DNA of 64,000 nucleotides from Rhodospirillaceae bacterium (GTDB taxonomy: Bacteria > Pseudomonadota > Alphaproteobacteria > CACIAM-22H2): assembly GCA_022843945.1 (NCBI GenBank), contig JALHMR010000010.1, positions 62,001 to 126,000 of the forward strand, written 5' to 3'. Numbering within the stretch: position 1 is the first letter of the stretch; each line of letters opens with the position of its first letter. The notes beneath the pieces are model-generated. The model saw nothing but the letters and a program-made list of their open reading frames with translations, was not told the origin of the DNA and ran no database searches. Positions 9,027 to 17,878 of this stretch are shown piece after piece. Both the position numbers and the translations under genes were made by a program.

Positions 9027-10333
9027 AGCCGGCCCGGCCCAATAGCGACGCGAGATACGCGAAAAGCGCCGCGCTCTTCTCCAGAGCGTCGAAAACCATA
9101 CCCTTGGCATCGCAAACGTTTTCCAAGAGCTACTTGGCATACCCTGACGGCCAGGCACCGCTATTTCTGTCGCATGGAAAAGGCAGTCACGTTTGGGACG
9201 TCGATGGTAATGAGTACATAGACTTCGTAAACGGCCTGCTGCCCATTACACTTGGATACGACGATCCGGACGTCACGGCGGCAGTAGTCGAGCAACTCCA
9301 TCGAGGGGTTGCATTTTCGCTAGCGACGGAGCTCGAGGTCAGACTCGCTGAAAAGCTCGTTGATCTGATCCCCTGCGCCGATATGGTCCGTTTTGGGAAG
9401 AACGGCTCAGACGCGACCTCAGGTGCGGTGCGGCTCGCTCGCGCATATACCCGACGAGAGCATGTCGCGGTTTGCGGCTACCATGGATGGCAGGACTGGT
9501 ATATCGGATCTACTCCTCGCAATCGGGGAGTGCCTAAGGCCGTCCAGGAGCTGACTCACGTTTTTCCATACAATGATTTGAGCGCGCTCGAGACGCTGTT
9601 TGCCGAGTACCGAGGCGAGCTCGCCTGTGTCGTTATGGAGGCCATGACAGGCACCGAGCCGTCTCCCGGGTACCTGCAGGGCGTCCAAGATCTATGCCGG
9701 CGCAACGATACTCTGTTTATCTTGGATGAAATAATCACGGGCTTCCGATTCGCTCTCGGTGGCGCACAGGAGCTGTTTGGTATTGTTCCCGACCTGGCCG
9801 CCTTTGGAAAAGGGATGGGCAATGGTTTTCCGATCTCCGCTATCGTTGGAAGAAAAGAAATCATGCGCGAGATGGAAAACATCTTCTTTTCGTTTACCGC
9901 CGGAGGTGAAGCAGTGTCCTTGGCGGCCGCGCTGGCGACGCTGGAAAAATTCGAGCGCGAGGACGTTATTGGTCATCTCTGGAAGCAGGGCGAAAAAATC
10001 AAGGGAGCGGTAAACCGGACCATCCTTGAGCTGAATCTGAGCCAAGCGCTCACCTTGTCAGGCAAGCCACCTTGGCTGCTACTCGGTTTCCGCGACAATG
10101 GCGGTGCGACGAGCTGGCAGATCAAGACGCTGTTTATCCAGGAGATGTTGGCTCGCGGGATATTGATACAAGGCAGTCACAATGTCAGTTACGCCCATAC
10201 TGACGCAGACATAGCCGCTCTAGTGATGGCCCACGGCGAGGTCCTCGGAATTCTAGCGGACGCGATCCATAACAAGCGCATTGATGCGTATCTAAAATGC
10301 GCGCCAATGGAACCCGTCTTCCGCGTGCGCTAA
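9023..10333 (+). CDS. Class III aminotransferase, glutamate-1-semialdehyde aminomutase-like
   Basis: A 436-residue PLP enzyme of the HemL-like group. It shows VWDVDGNEYIDFVNG at the N-terminus, the GSDATSGAVRLARA phosphate-binding turn, DEIITGFR around Asp235 and the Schiff-base lysine Lys263 in AAFGKGMGNGFP. Residues 289-310 (SFTAGGEAVSLAAA) vary from the FGGTF consensus of true HemL. The genomic setting in a sugar locus and the divergent C-terminus make a haem-pathway role unlikely. It more likely transfers an amino group to or within a sugar intermediate or a side-chain precursor. It overlaps the SpsF-like gene by ATGA and is followed after three bases by pseG. Confidence 0.82.
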   Translation: MKPARPNSDARYAKSAALFSRASKTIPLASQTFSKSYLAYPDGQAPLFLSHGKGSHVWDVDGNEYIDFVNGLLPITLGYDDPDVTAAVVEQLHRGVAFSLATELEVRLAEKLVDLIPCADMVRFGKNGSDATSGAVRLARAYTRREHVAVCGYHGWQDWYIGSTPRNRGVPKAVQELTHVFPYNDLSALETLFAEYRGELACVVMEAMTGTEPSPGYLQGVQDLCRRNDTLFILDEIITGFRFALGGAQELFGIVPDLAAFGKGMGNGFPISAIVGRKEIMREMENIFFSFTAGGEAVSLAAALATLEKFEREDVIGHLWKQGEKIKGAVNRTILELNLSQALTLSGKPPWLLLGFRDNGGATSWQIKTLFIQEMLARGILIQGSHNVSYAHTDADIAALVMAHGEVLGILADAIHNKRIDAYLKCAPMEPVFRVR

Positions 10334-10336
10334 AAA

Positions 10337-11356
10337 ATGTTGCGGTCGGCGGAGGCTGTATTCCGTGTCGACGCGGGTCCGGCCATTGGTGGCGGCCATC
10401 TTATGCGATGTCGAGCGTTGGCTGACGTTTTGCTTGCCCGTGGATGGAAGATCACCTTTGCCCAGCGAGAGCCATTGGCAGACAGCCTGCCTGAGAGCTT
10501 CCGCGTCGCCGTTGTCGAGCGCGACACGACGCCGCTGTCGGACATCGTCGCTTTGAAAGCTGTCGATCTCCTGGTGGTTGACCACTACGGCTGGACCGCT
10601 GTCGAAGAAAGTCGAAATCGTCCGTGGGCACGAAAGATCCTGGTCATTGATGACCTGGCAGACCGCGAGCATGATGCGGATATGCTTGTCGATCCCGGTG
10701 CCGGCCGGCGGGCGACGGACTACAAAGGGCTCGTTCCGCCACGAACCCCCGTCCTCGCTGGTCCGCGCTATGCTGTGTTGCGGCAGGCTTTCAGCGCCGT
10801 CCGAAGCCATTCTCTCAGCCGTCGCGGCGGCCGGCGGGGCGTGGATCGAATTCTTGTCTCGTTCGGTGCCGTCGACGGAAAGAAGATGACATCGGTGGCA
10901 GTCGAAGCTTTGGCAGCCGGCGGCTTTACTGGACGGGTCGACATCTTTCTGGCGGAGTCGGCGACCCACTATCCGCGAGTGGTCGAGCGCGTAGAGAAGC
11001 AGGGGGCTGCGTGGAGCGTTCATCCCTGGGCGGAGAACATCGCGGAATTCATGGCGGCGTCGGACTTGGCGATCGGTGCTGCCGGCGTTAGCGCTCTTGA
11101 GCGTTGTGCCGTCGGACTCCCGAGTATTATCGTTCAGACAGCGGAGAACCAGCAATGCAATGCGCTGGCATTGGCGAAAGCTGGCGCAGCCATATCACTC
11201 GGCCACTCGCATGAGGTTACAGTTGAACGACTAACAGGCGCCATCGATGCGGTGTGCAAGGATCCCACTCTGATGGGTGCGCTCTCACGCGCCGCTGCCG
11301 CCCAGTGTGATGGAGCGGGCGTAGAACGGATCCTTGGGCGGCTCGAAGCATTATGA
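10337..11356 (+). CDS. pseG: UDP-2,4-diacetamido-2,4,6-trideoxy-altropyranose hydrolase-like (PseG-type)
   Basis: This GT-B-fold nucleotide-sugar hydrolase removes UDP from the diamino-trideoxy sugar before condensation with PEP. The N-terminal RVDAGPAIGGGHLMRC motif includes His21, corresponding to the catalytic His of PseG, and GAAGVSALERCAVGLPS near residue 250 is the nucleotide-sugar site. At 339 residues it has normal length. It is the third recognisable step of a Pse-type pathway (after PseB and PseC). The acetyltransferase PseH that should act before it is not visible in the window, so the hydrolase may accept a differently N-acylated substrate. That inference links it to the formyltransferase next door. 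Confidence 0.85.
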   Translation: MLRSAEAVFRVDAGPAIGGGHLMRCRALADVLLARGWKITFAQREPLADSLPESFRVAVVERDTTPLSDIVALKAVDLLVVDHYGWTAVEESRNRPWARKILVIDDLADREHDADMLVDPGAGRRATDYKGLVPPRTPVLAGPRYAVLRQAFSAVRSHSLSRRGGRRGVDRILVSFGAVDGKKMTSVAVEALAAGGFTGRVDIFLAESATHYPRVVERVEKQGAAWSVHPWAENIAEFMAASDLAIGAAGVSALERCAVGLPSIIVQTAENQQCNALALAKAGAAISLGHSHEVTVERLTGAIDAVCKDPTLMGALSRAAAAQCDGAGVERILGRLEAL

Positions 11357-11431
11357 TGCTGGGAATCCATTGGCCGATCGGCACCGTCAGCAGTGGCAGC
11401 GCCGTGCCCCAGCTTCGCTGGATTGAACCGA

Positions 11432-12118
11432 GTGGCTGAAATCCCTGTGTGGTGGAAGCGGCCCCGTCGTGTCGCGGTGGTGGTCGACAACCCCAGCTGG
11501 ATCCTTCCTTATGCCAAGGATCTGGTAGCGAAGGCGGCCAGTCTCGGGGACGACGCGACACTCCTCGACACTTATGATGCGGTTCCAGATGCGGCAGTCT
11601 GCTTCTTCCTTGGATGCATACACATCGCTCCAGCTAGCGTCTTGCGCCGTGCGGCGCGCTGCCTCGTCGTGCACGAGAGTAATTTGCCGAAAGGCCGCGG
11701 GATGTCGCCGCTAACCTGGCAGATCATTGAAGGCGCTCAGGAGATCCCGATCTGCCTTATTGAGGCGGCCGAGAAAATGGATTCAGGGGCGGTAATTTAC
11801 CGCGATGTCCTCGAATTTTCCGGTCACGAACTGCTCTCTGAACTGCGCCGCCTGCAAGGCTTGGCCACCGCGGCTCTTTGCTCGAGATATCTTGAGGAGG
11901 ATGAACCTCCGCAAGGCAAGGCTCAGACCGGCACCGCGACTTTCTACCGGAGGCGGACCGCGGCCGACAGCGCCCTAGATCCCACGCGATCCCTGGCAGA
12001 ACAGTTCGACCTTCTGCGCACGGTAAACAATAAGCTCTATCCTGCGTTCTTTGATTTCCGTGGACAGCGATACTGGCTCACGATCAGCAAGTCACATCCG
12101 GCAGATGAGCAGGGCTGA
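11432..12118 (+). CDS. Formyltransferase family protein (sugar N-formyltransferase-like)
   Basis: The fold is that of methionyl-tRNA/sugar formyltransferases: HESNLPKGRGMSPLTW around His81, then EKMDSGAVIY with Asp117, corresponding to the catalytic His and Asp. The Asn of the usual NxH is replaced by Val79 (VVH), a departure from the classical triad. Start is uncertain: GTG 11432 gives 228 residues and GTG 11393 gives 241; neither has a strong Shine-Dalgarno. It sits between pseG and the ATP-grasp gene. N-formylated nonulosonic acids are known, so N10-formyl-tetrahydrofolate-dependent acylation of the PseC amino group, replacing PseH, is a reasonable hypothesis. Substrate is not proven. Confidence 0.72.
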   Translation: MAEIPVWWKRPRRVAVVVDNPSWILPYAKDLVAKAASLGDDATLLDTYDAVPDAAVCFFLGCIHIAPASVLRRAARCLVVHESNLPKGRGMSPLTWQIIEGAQEIPICLIEAAEKMDSGAVIYRDVLEFSGHELLSELRRLQGLATAALCSRYLEEDEPPQGKAQTGTATFYRRRTAADSALDPTRSLAEQFDLLRTVNNKLYPAFFDFRGQRYWLTISKSHPADEQG

Positions 12119-12158
12119 TGACGCGCGGTACGATTTTTGCCGGCGGGGACGATAGGCC

Positions 12159-13208
12159 GTGACTGATCGAAAAACGAGCTTCCTGATTACCTGTGGCGGC
12201 GGCCCAGGGATATTGGCGCAGGTTGAAGCGCTGAAAATATCCCGGCGCCACGACGCCCGGATCATCCTTGCGGACAGCAACCCGGCATCCGGGAATCTCT
12301 TTCTACCGGAAGTCGACGCCCGCTATGTCATACCGCCTTGCGGCGACCCGGCGTTCATTGACGCTCTCATTCGGCTCATTGTGCGCGAAAACGTCTCGTT
12401 CATGTATTCCGGACTCGACGAAGAGATGCCGGTGGTTGCCCTTCATCGACATGAGATCCAGGCCGCGGGCGCGCGTGTTCTGCTCCCCGGGCATGACGCC
12501 TTGATGGGAGCGTTTGACAAGGAAGTGACGCTCCGCCGGCTGGATGGAAAGGTGTTGATGCCTCGCACCTTTGTCGTGGACGACGAATTCGACGATGGTC
12601 GCGTGTGGGATACCTTGGCGGGTCGGCTCATTATCAAGGCCGCAGCGTCTCGGGGTGGGCGCTTTATCTTCGTCCCTGATGATCGCGAGGAGTACGATTT
12701 TTATCTGCGCCGCGTCAGACGTGTTAACAAGCAGACGGGGATGCGATTTCTGGTTCAGGCGCTTATCACCGGGACGGAGTTCAACGTCAGCTCGCTTCAC
12801 GACGTCACAGGGCGTGCAATCTATGCCGTCTCCAGACGAAAGTTCGAAACCCGGCCGGTTAAGAGCGTCACCACAGCGGCGGTCATCGAACGCAACGACC
12901 TGGTCATAAAACAGGCGCTGAATGTCGTGAGCGCGATGAACCTGATTCCCGGTTTCAACAATGTCGAAATCATCGTTTCGAAGGACGATGGTTTGCCTTA
13001 CTTCATTGAAATCAATGGCGGTCGTACGGCAGCCCAGGACGCTAACCTGGTCGCCTCCGGCATAAACCTCACCGACCTTCTTATCGACCTTGCCTGCGGC
13101 CGCGACGTGCCAACCATCGACCATCCGGAGGATGGGCTGGCATCGCTGAAGATACGGCGTGACGTCATCGTCCCGTACTCAAAGATAGAAGGCATTGCGA
13201 CGCCGTGA
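12159..13208 (+). CDS. ATP-grasp domain ligase (carbamoyl-phosphate-synthase-like)
   Basis: The 349-residue protein has an N-terminal Rossmann-like pre-ATP-grasp domain (SFLITCGGGPGILAQVEAL) and an ATP-grasp domain. The ATP site is marked by LIIKAAASRGGRF (residues about 155-167). Metal-binding residues are in FNNVEIIVSKDD and FIEINGGRTAAQD. These enzymes join a carboxylate to an amine or other nucleophile through an acyl phosphate. In this locus a likely job is attaching an amino acid or small acid to an amino group of the nonulosonic sugar, or making a precursor of that group. Start is GTG 12159. Similar proteins are often annotated carB-like, but no true CarB glutamine-dependent partner is present. 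Confidence 0.78.
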   Translation: MTDRKTSFLITCGGGPGILAQVEALKISRRHDARIILADSNPASGNLFLPEVDARYVIPPCGDPAFIDALIRLIVRENVSFMYSGLDEEMPVVALHRHEIQAAGARVLLPGHDALMGAFDKEVTLRRLDGKVLMPRTFVVDDEFDDGRVWDTLAGRLIIKAAASRGGRFIFVPDDREEYDFYLRRVRRVNKQTGMRFLVQALITGTEFNVSSLHDVTGRAIYAVSRRKFETRPVKSVTTAAVIERNDLVIKQALNVVSAMNLIPGFNNVEIIVSKDDGLPYFIEINGGRTAAQDANLVASGINLTDLLIDLACGRDVPTIDHPEDGLASLKIRRDVIVPYSKIEGIATP

Positions 13209-13262
13209 CGCCATCACGCGAGCTTTCTGCCGATCAGCTCGACCTCATGGCAATCCAGGGGA

Positions 13263-14252
13263 GTGCCTGCTTTGGATTCTGACAGACACAATCTGACGAT
13301 CATCGCGGAAGTAGGCTCAAACCATAACGGCAGTCTCGATCAGGCGTTTGAGCTGATTGATGTAGCCGCCGACCTCGGTGCCGATGTGGTCAAGTTTCAG
13401 AGCTTTCTCGCTGATCAGCTGCTTGCGGCCGACGATCCCAACTACGAACGGATCAAGCGCTTGGAAGTGCCGCGCGCCTGGTATCCTCTTCTCATGGAGC
13501 GTTGCGAAAAGCGCGGCGTGTCGTTTCTTTCGACCGCCACGAATGAAACGACCATGGCCTGGATGGAGGAGCTCCATGTCGCCGCCTACAAAGTGGCATC
13601 ATGCAATATCACGCATCGGCCTCTGCTGGACCAGCTGATAGCCACGGGTAAGTCGGTCATCGTTTCGACCGGGATGGCAACACTGGACGAGATCCTGGAA
13701 ACCGCACGGCACTTCCGGTCTCGCGGTTTGCGGTCCTTCAGCTTTCTTCACTGCGTCTCGAAATACCCGACCCCGCCGGAGGACATGCGGCTGGGAAACA
13801 TACCGGTGTTGCGTGCGCTACTCGGCTGCCCGATCGGCCTCTCGGATCATTCTCCCGGTTCTCACATCGCCGTGGCAGCCGTGGCCCTAGGCGCCACAAT
13901 CATCGAAAAGCATATCTCATTGGACAAGACCGGCATTGGGCTTGACCATGAGGTGGCGGTCGTGCCGCAGACCTTCGGGGAGATGTGCCGGCAGCTTCGC
14001 GAAGTCGCGGCCGCGCTAAACCCCGATTTTTCGCCAGATCTTCAGAATATAAGAACGATGCGTCGATCGGTACGCTTCACGCGGCCATTAACGGCTGGTT
14101 CAGTCGTTCAGGCCGACGACCTAAAGGTAACTCGCCCTGAAGATGGGCTGAAGCCCGAGTTCTTCGACACACTCATCGGCCGACGCCTCACCCGGGATGT
14201 TGCAATCAACGAGGCGACCGAATGGGGTCAATTCGAAGGAGCGCATTCGTGA
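13263..14252 (+). CDS. pseI: Nonulosonic acid synthase (NeuB/PseI/SpsE family)
   Basis: The enzyme condenses phosphoenolpyruvate with a 6-carbon amino sugar to form a 9-carbon keto acid. The TIM barrel starts with TIIAEVGSNHNGS and contains DVVKFQSF, KVASCNITHRPLL, VSTGMA, LHCVSKYPTP, GLSDHSPG and IEKHISLDKTGIGLDHE, all conserved in NeuB. The C-terminal SAF (antifreeze-like) domain follows RRSVRFTRPLTAG. Length 329 is slightly short for the family. The annotated start is GTG 13263 but a purine tract AGGGGAG abuts it; TTG 13272, eight bases further on, may be better spaced. The PseB/PseC/PseG neighbours favour a pseudaminic-like product over sialic or legionaminic acid. Confidence 0.88.
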   Translation: MPALDSDRHNLTIIAEVGSNHNGSLDQAFELIDVAADLGADVVKFQSFLADQLLAADDPNYERIKRLEVPRAWYPLLMERCEKRGVSFLSTATNETTMAWMEELHVAAYKVASCNITHRPLLDQLIATGKSVIVSTGMATLDEILETARHFRSRGLRSFSFLHCVSKYPTPPEDMRLGNIPVLRALLGCPIGLSDHSPGSHIAVAAVALGATIIEKHISLDKTGIGLDHEVAVVPQTFGEMCRQLREVAAALNPDFSPDLQNIRTMRRSVRFTRPLTAGSVVQADDLKVTRPEDGLKPEFFDTLIGRRLTRDVAINEATEWGQFEGAHS

Positions 14253-14941
14253 CGGCGCGCCGGGTTCTGGTGGTTGCGGCCCATCCCGATGACGAGGTCC
14301 TCGGTTGCGGGGGGACGGTTGCGCGGCACGTCGCTGAAGGCGATATCGTGCAAGCCCTGATACTGGCCGAGGGGGCAACATCGCGTGGTGCGGCGCGCGG
14401 CTCCCGGCCCGGCCGAGAACAGACGGACGACCTTGCCTCCGCGGCGAGGGCCGCTGCCCGGGCACTGGGCTGTCGGGAGCCAATTTTAAATGGGTTTCCG
14501 GACAACCGAATGGACGAACTCACCTTTCTCGATATCGTGAAGGTGGTCGAGACGTACATCGGAGAGATCAAACCTCAAATCGTCTATACCCACCACGCCG
14601 GTGATCTCAACATCGACCACCGTCTAACACACCAGGCGGTCTTGACCGCCTGCCGGCCGCTTCCGGGCGCTGGAGTACGTGCGATATATGCCTTCGAAAC
14701 ACCCTCAAGCACAGGTTGGAACGACCCAAACACGCTGGCGGTGTTCCGGCCCTCCAGGTACGTCGATATCGGTCGCCATCTCAAGGCAAAGGCAGCGGCG
14801 CTGGAAAGCTATGTCCAGGAGATGCGCGCATTTCCCCACGCCCGGTCCAAGGAAGCTGTGGAGGCGCTTGCCGAGTGGCGCGGCGCGAGCGTCGGCTGCG
14901 CTGCCGCGGAAGCTTTCGAAGTCGTCCGCGAAATCGTCTGA
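14249..14941 (+). CDS. PIG-L family deacetylase
   Basis: A zinc-dependent N-deacetylase of the LmbE/PIG-L family. AAHPDDEVLGCGG gives the zinc-binding His12, the catalytic Asp14 and the metal-binding Asp15. YTHHAGDLNIDHRLTHQA supplies further metal histidines. The start GTG 14249 overlaps the preceding stop as GTGA (230 residues); an in-frame ATG at 14222 would lie inside neuB. In glycan loci these proteins remove acetyl groups from amino sugars. Here it could expose an amine on the nonulosonic acid or its precursor for the formyltransferase or ATP-grasp ligase. That order of steps is inference. Confidence 0.85.
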   Translation: MTARRVLVVAAHPDDEVLGCGGTVARHVAEGDIVQALILAEGATSRGAARGSRPGREQTDDLASAARAAARALGCREPILNGFPDNRMDELTFLDIVKVVETYIGEIKPQIVYTHHAGDLNIDHRLTHQAVLTACRPLPGAGVRAIYAFETPSSTGWNDPNTLAVFRPSRYVDIGRHLKAKAAALESYVQEMRAFPHARSKEAVEALAEWRGASVGCAAAEAFEVVREIV

Positions 14942-14944
14942 CGA

Positions 14945-16651
14945 ATGAAGCGCCTGATCCTCGGCCGGATCGATCGTGACTTCGATCCGGTGAAAGATAT
15001 TCCAGTCAGTCCATCCTGCTTTGTCGGGCGCGAACATATCTATTCCGAATGGAAGAAACTGCCCTTCCCGCAAGTCATGACATCGCCCGCGGAGTTGGCT
15101 CAACAATGGTCCCGCGTGCGCGCGCTGGCAAATTTCATGGGGCATAGACTTGGCCGGGATTTGAACAAGCTCCACGGGACCACTTACAGCGAGCGGTTTT
15201 GGCGCGATTCTCTGATTCTCTGGCTTTTGTTGGTGATCCAATCGACCTGGATGCGCTACCTCGAGATCACTGACATCGTGCAACGTCTCGCGGACGAGCC
15301 CTGCACGGTGCAATTGACGCGTCAGGCGTCGTGGCGCTTCGCTGACGACCTTGATTTTCTCCGGCGCGGGCTAAAGAGCGGCTCCTTTGATTCTTGGCTT
15401 TGCTCTCTGATTGTTCATCGGGCAGCGCCATCCGACTGGATCACGTCGGACGTTGCATTGCCACTCGATGAGACGCCAGCTAGGCCGGCCGAGAATGTGA
15501 AGGCGGCGCCTGCGCGCATCAAGTCCGCTTTGCGAAAACTGCTGCCCTTACATCGTTTTGAGAGCGTGCCCGGATCCGGTGTGGCCGGAGTGCTGTTGGC
15601 AGTGGTGGCGGCCATGCTTCCGGCCCGGCCCGCGCGTCGCGTGCGACTATCGGGAGCGGGCTCATTTAGCCCAGAGCGCGAGTTTCCCGCCGCCTTTCTC
15701 GAAATCCTGGAAACCGTCCTGAAGGCGACTATACCGACCGCCTATACGACCGACTTTGCCCGCTTGGACAGCGTTGCGCGCAGCCGCCGATATGTATCGG
15801 GCAAACTCACGATTACCGGTGCGACCAAATACAGCTCGCTGAACCTGATCGTCAAAGCCCATGCGCATGAAGCCGGAGAGCGTATCGTCCAGGCGCAACA
15901 TGGCGCGGCTTACGGCTGGATGCTGGCCTTCATGTCACAGGAGATCGAGTATTTCTTTCACGGCTTTTTCTCTTGGGGATGGCGGGAGGATGGCGCTGCG
16001 CCGGCGCCAGCGACTGATTTGCCTTCACCGTTCCTGTCCCGGTTCCGCGGGCGGTACAGGCAGAAAAACAATATGGCCGTATTCGTCGGCACCCAGGTTG
16101 AATTTCTGCCATTGCCGTTTCGCGGGGTGCCGAGAGGCATCCAGTGGTTCACCTATCTCGAATGGAAGCGGATATTTTTTGCCGAGTTGCAAAAGGAGGT
16201 CGCTGACCAATTGGAGTACAAGCTATACCAAGCGGCGCCGGTGGATATCGACGAATTGGCCTACGTGAAGAGGAACATGCCCGGCGCAAAGATACTAAAA
16301 GCCAGCCTGCACGATGCCATGACGGCTTGCCGTCTCGTGATCATTGATCATCCGGGCACGACTTTGCCGATCGCTATCGCCGCCGGCGCCCCAACCGTTT
16401 GCGTCTGGGAGAAGGACGCTTGGCCGATCGTCAACCAGGCGGAGCCATTTTTCCAGAAGCTCCGGGATGCCAAGATACTGCACCACGATCCTCTAAGCGC
16501 GGCCAGGCACGTAAACAGCATCTGGCGCGACGTCCAGGGATGGTGGAATCGACCCGAAGTTCGCGCCGCGCGTGAGGATTGGGGCCATCAATTTGCGCGT
16601 ACCAGTCCGATCTGGTGGCTGCATTGGGCACGGGCCCTGGCACGGGCCTAA
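14945..16651 (+). CDS. LIC12162-family putative transferase
   Basis: The 568-residue protein fits the LIC12162 family of putative transferases. The N-terminal part has HGTTYSERFWRDSLILWLL, the family's characteristic aromatic/arginine region. The C-terminal part has IDHPGTTLPIAIAAG, then CVWEKDAWPIVNQAEPFF, then KILHHDPLSAARHVN and a WWNRPEVRAAR tail. The second half resembles GT-B transferases acting on activated sugars. Members often sit next to nonulosonic-acid genes, so it may transfer the CMP-activated sugar acid made by the preceding genes. The direct match is to remembered family features; no biochemical function is established that I can cite. It starts three bases after the PIG-L stop. 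Confidence 0.65.
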   Translation: MKRLILGRIDRDFDPVKDIPVSPSCFVGREHIYSEWKKLPFPQVMTSPAELAQQWSRVRALANFMGHRLGRDLNKLHGTTYSERFWRDSLILWLLLVIQSTWMRYLEITDIVQRLADEPCTVQLTRQASWRFADDLDFLRRGLKSGSFDSWLCSLIVHRAAPSDWITSDVALPLDETPARPAENVKAAPARIKSALRKLLPLHRFESVPGSGVAGVLLAVVAAMLPARPARRVRLSGAGSFSPEREFPAAFLEILETVLKATIPTAYTTDFARLDSVARSRRYVSGKLTITGATKYSSLNLIVKAHAHEAGERIVQAQHGAAYGWMLAFMSQEIEYFFHGFFSWGWREDGAAPAPATDLPSPFLSRFRGRYRQKNNMAVFVGTQVEFLPLPFRGVPRGIQWFTYLEWKRIFFAELQKEVADQLEYKLYQAAPVDIDELAYVKRNMPGAKILKASLHDAMTACRLVIIDHPGTTLPIAIAAGAPTVCVWEKDAWPIVNQAEPFFQKLRDAKILHHDPLSAARHVNSIWRDVQGWWNRPEVRAAREDWGHQFARTSPIWWLHWARALARA

Positions 16652-16672
16652 ATCTGCTTTCAACAAGGCTGA

Positions 16673-17818
16673 ATGATGCAATCCGACCCGCCTCGACTCG
16701 TTGACGATTCCCAGCTCCTCGATCTGATGATATCCGACATGCATCGGGCGGATCCTCTGTATCGACCCACGAATTTCTGGGGTATCCGCGAAGGGGCTCT
16801 TGTCGCCGAACTAAAGCAGTCGGGGCTCCGGGATTTCCGCCGCCGCCGCGGTTCGCATCTGGCATCGTTTGGAGCGACAGACTACCGGAACCCGCTGGTC
16901 CGTTTTGACCTTAAAGCCCTGCGTTTTGTGAACAATCGCGTCGTCCGGCGCATTCCTGGCTACACTCGCGCACTCGACGCGCTATCGCGCTGTTTGACAG
17001 CTGCAGTCATTCCGCGAGCGGGGCTGTCGTCAGAATCGCTGCCGAAGCTGGCACACGCCTTCGCATCACAGCAGGCGGCGACCGCGGGTTACGCAAAGCC
17101 TCTGGCTGGCCTTTCCGAGTCGGCCGAAGGGAATCCCGAAGAACAGTTCGTTACCCAAGGCGGCGCTCGCTACAGCATAAATTTTCTGAACTACTACCTA
17201 ATGTACGCCTTCGCCAGTCGGCACGTGGACTTCGATAAAATTCAGACGTATGCGGAACTGGGCTCAGGTGCCGGCCGTCAGGCGGAGGTCATCGTCAAAC
17301 TTCATCCGAAACTTACCGTCATGCTGTTCGACATTGCGCCGCAGCTTTATGTAGCGGAGCAGTACCTGAAGGCTGTGTTCGGCGACCGGGTGGTGTCCTA
17401 TCGTGACGGGCGGGCCTTCCAAAATCTCGCCGATCTTTCTCCCGGCAAGATACACATGTTGGGGAGTTGGCAGCTGCCGCTCATCGCGTCGGGAAAAATC
17501 GATCTTTTCTGGAACGCGGCTAGCATGCAGGAGATGGAACCGGAGGTCGTCGGTAATTACCTGAGCTTCGTAAACCGAGCGGCCGATTACGTTTTTCTCG
17601 AGGCCGTCATGCACGGCCACCATATAGCCCGGCGCCCGGGACAACCGGGAGTTTTGAAGAAAACACTACGTTCCGACTACGAGGCTGGATTGTCGGCAAT
17701 GTCAATTATTGCCGAGGAGGCCAAAATGACCTGTCTCGGCGATTCAACGGTGAGCACCAGCGACCCTGGAGCCATTAGGTATCCGACAGTTTCGTTCTGG
17801 TCGCGACGGAAAGCATAA
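16673..17818 (+). CDS. Putative sugar O-methyltransferase (NanM-like)
   Basis: A 381-residue SAM-dependent methyltransferase-like protein. SAM-binding motif I appears as YAELGSGAGRQAEV at about residue 195, followed by MLFDIAPQLYVAEQYL. FWNAASMQEMEPEVVGNYL is the segment I associate with putative sugar O-methyltransferases found beside LIC12162-type transferases, which is its position here. It probably methylates a hydroxyl of the glycan or nucleotide sugar in the cytoplasm. Two ATGs, 16673 and 16676, follow an AAGG at 16665-16668; the second has the better spacing. Its frame remains open for 70 codons past the TAA stop (see 17879-18031). Confidence 0.7.
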   Translation: MMQSDPPRLVDDSQLLDLMISDMHRADPLYRPTNFWGIREGALVAELKQSGLRDFRRRRGSHLASFGATDYRNPLVRFDLKALRFVNNRVVRRIPGYTRALDALSRCLTAAVIPRAGLSSESLPKLAHAFASQQAATAGYAKPLAGLSESAEGNPEEQFVTQGGARYSINFLNYYLMYAFASRHVDFDKIQTYAELGSGAGRQAEVIVKLHPKLTVMLFDIAPQLYVAEQYLKAVFGDRVVSYRDGRAFQNLADLSPGKIHMLGSWQLPLIASGKIDLFWNAASMQEMEPEVVGNYLSFVNRAADYVFLEAVMHGHHIARRPGQPGVLKKTLRSDYEAGLSAMSIIAEEAKMTCLGDSTVSTSDPGAIRYPTVSFWSRRKA

Positions 17819-17878
17819 GCCGCCGGCAATGTCTCGCGCCTTCCTGTAAGGATCAAACATGTCGATTCAGGATCAAGC

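Noticed and set aside
9023-10333. Calling the class III aminotransferase hemL
   Set aside because: Divergent C-terminal motifs and position inside a sugar module; haem genes are not nearby.
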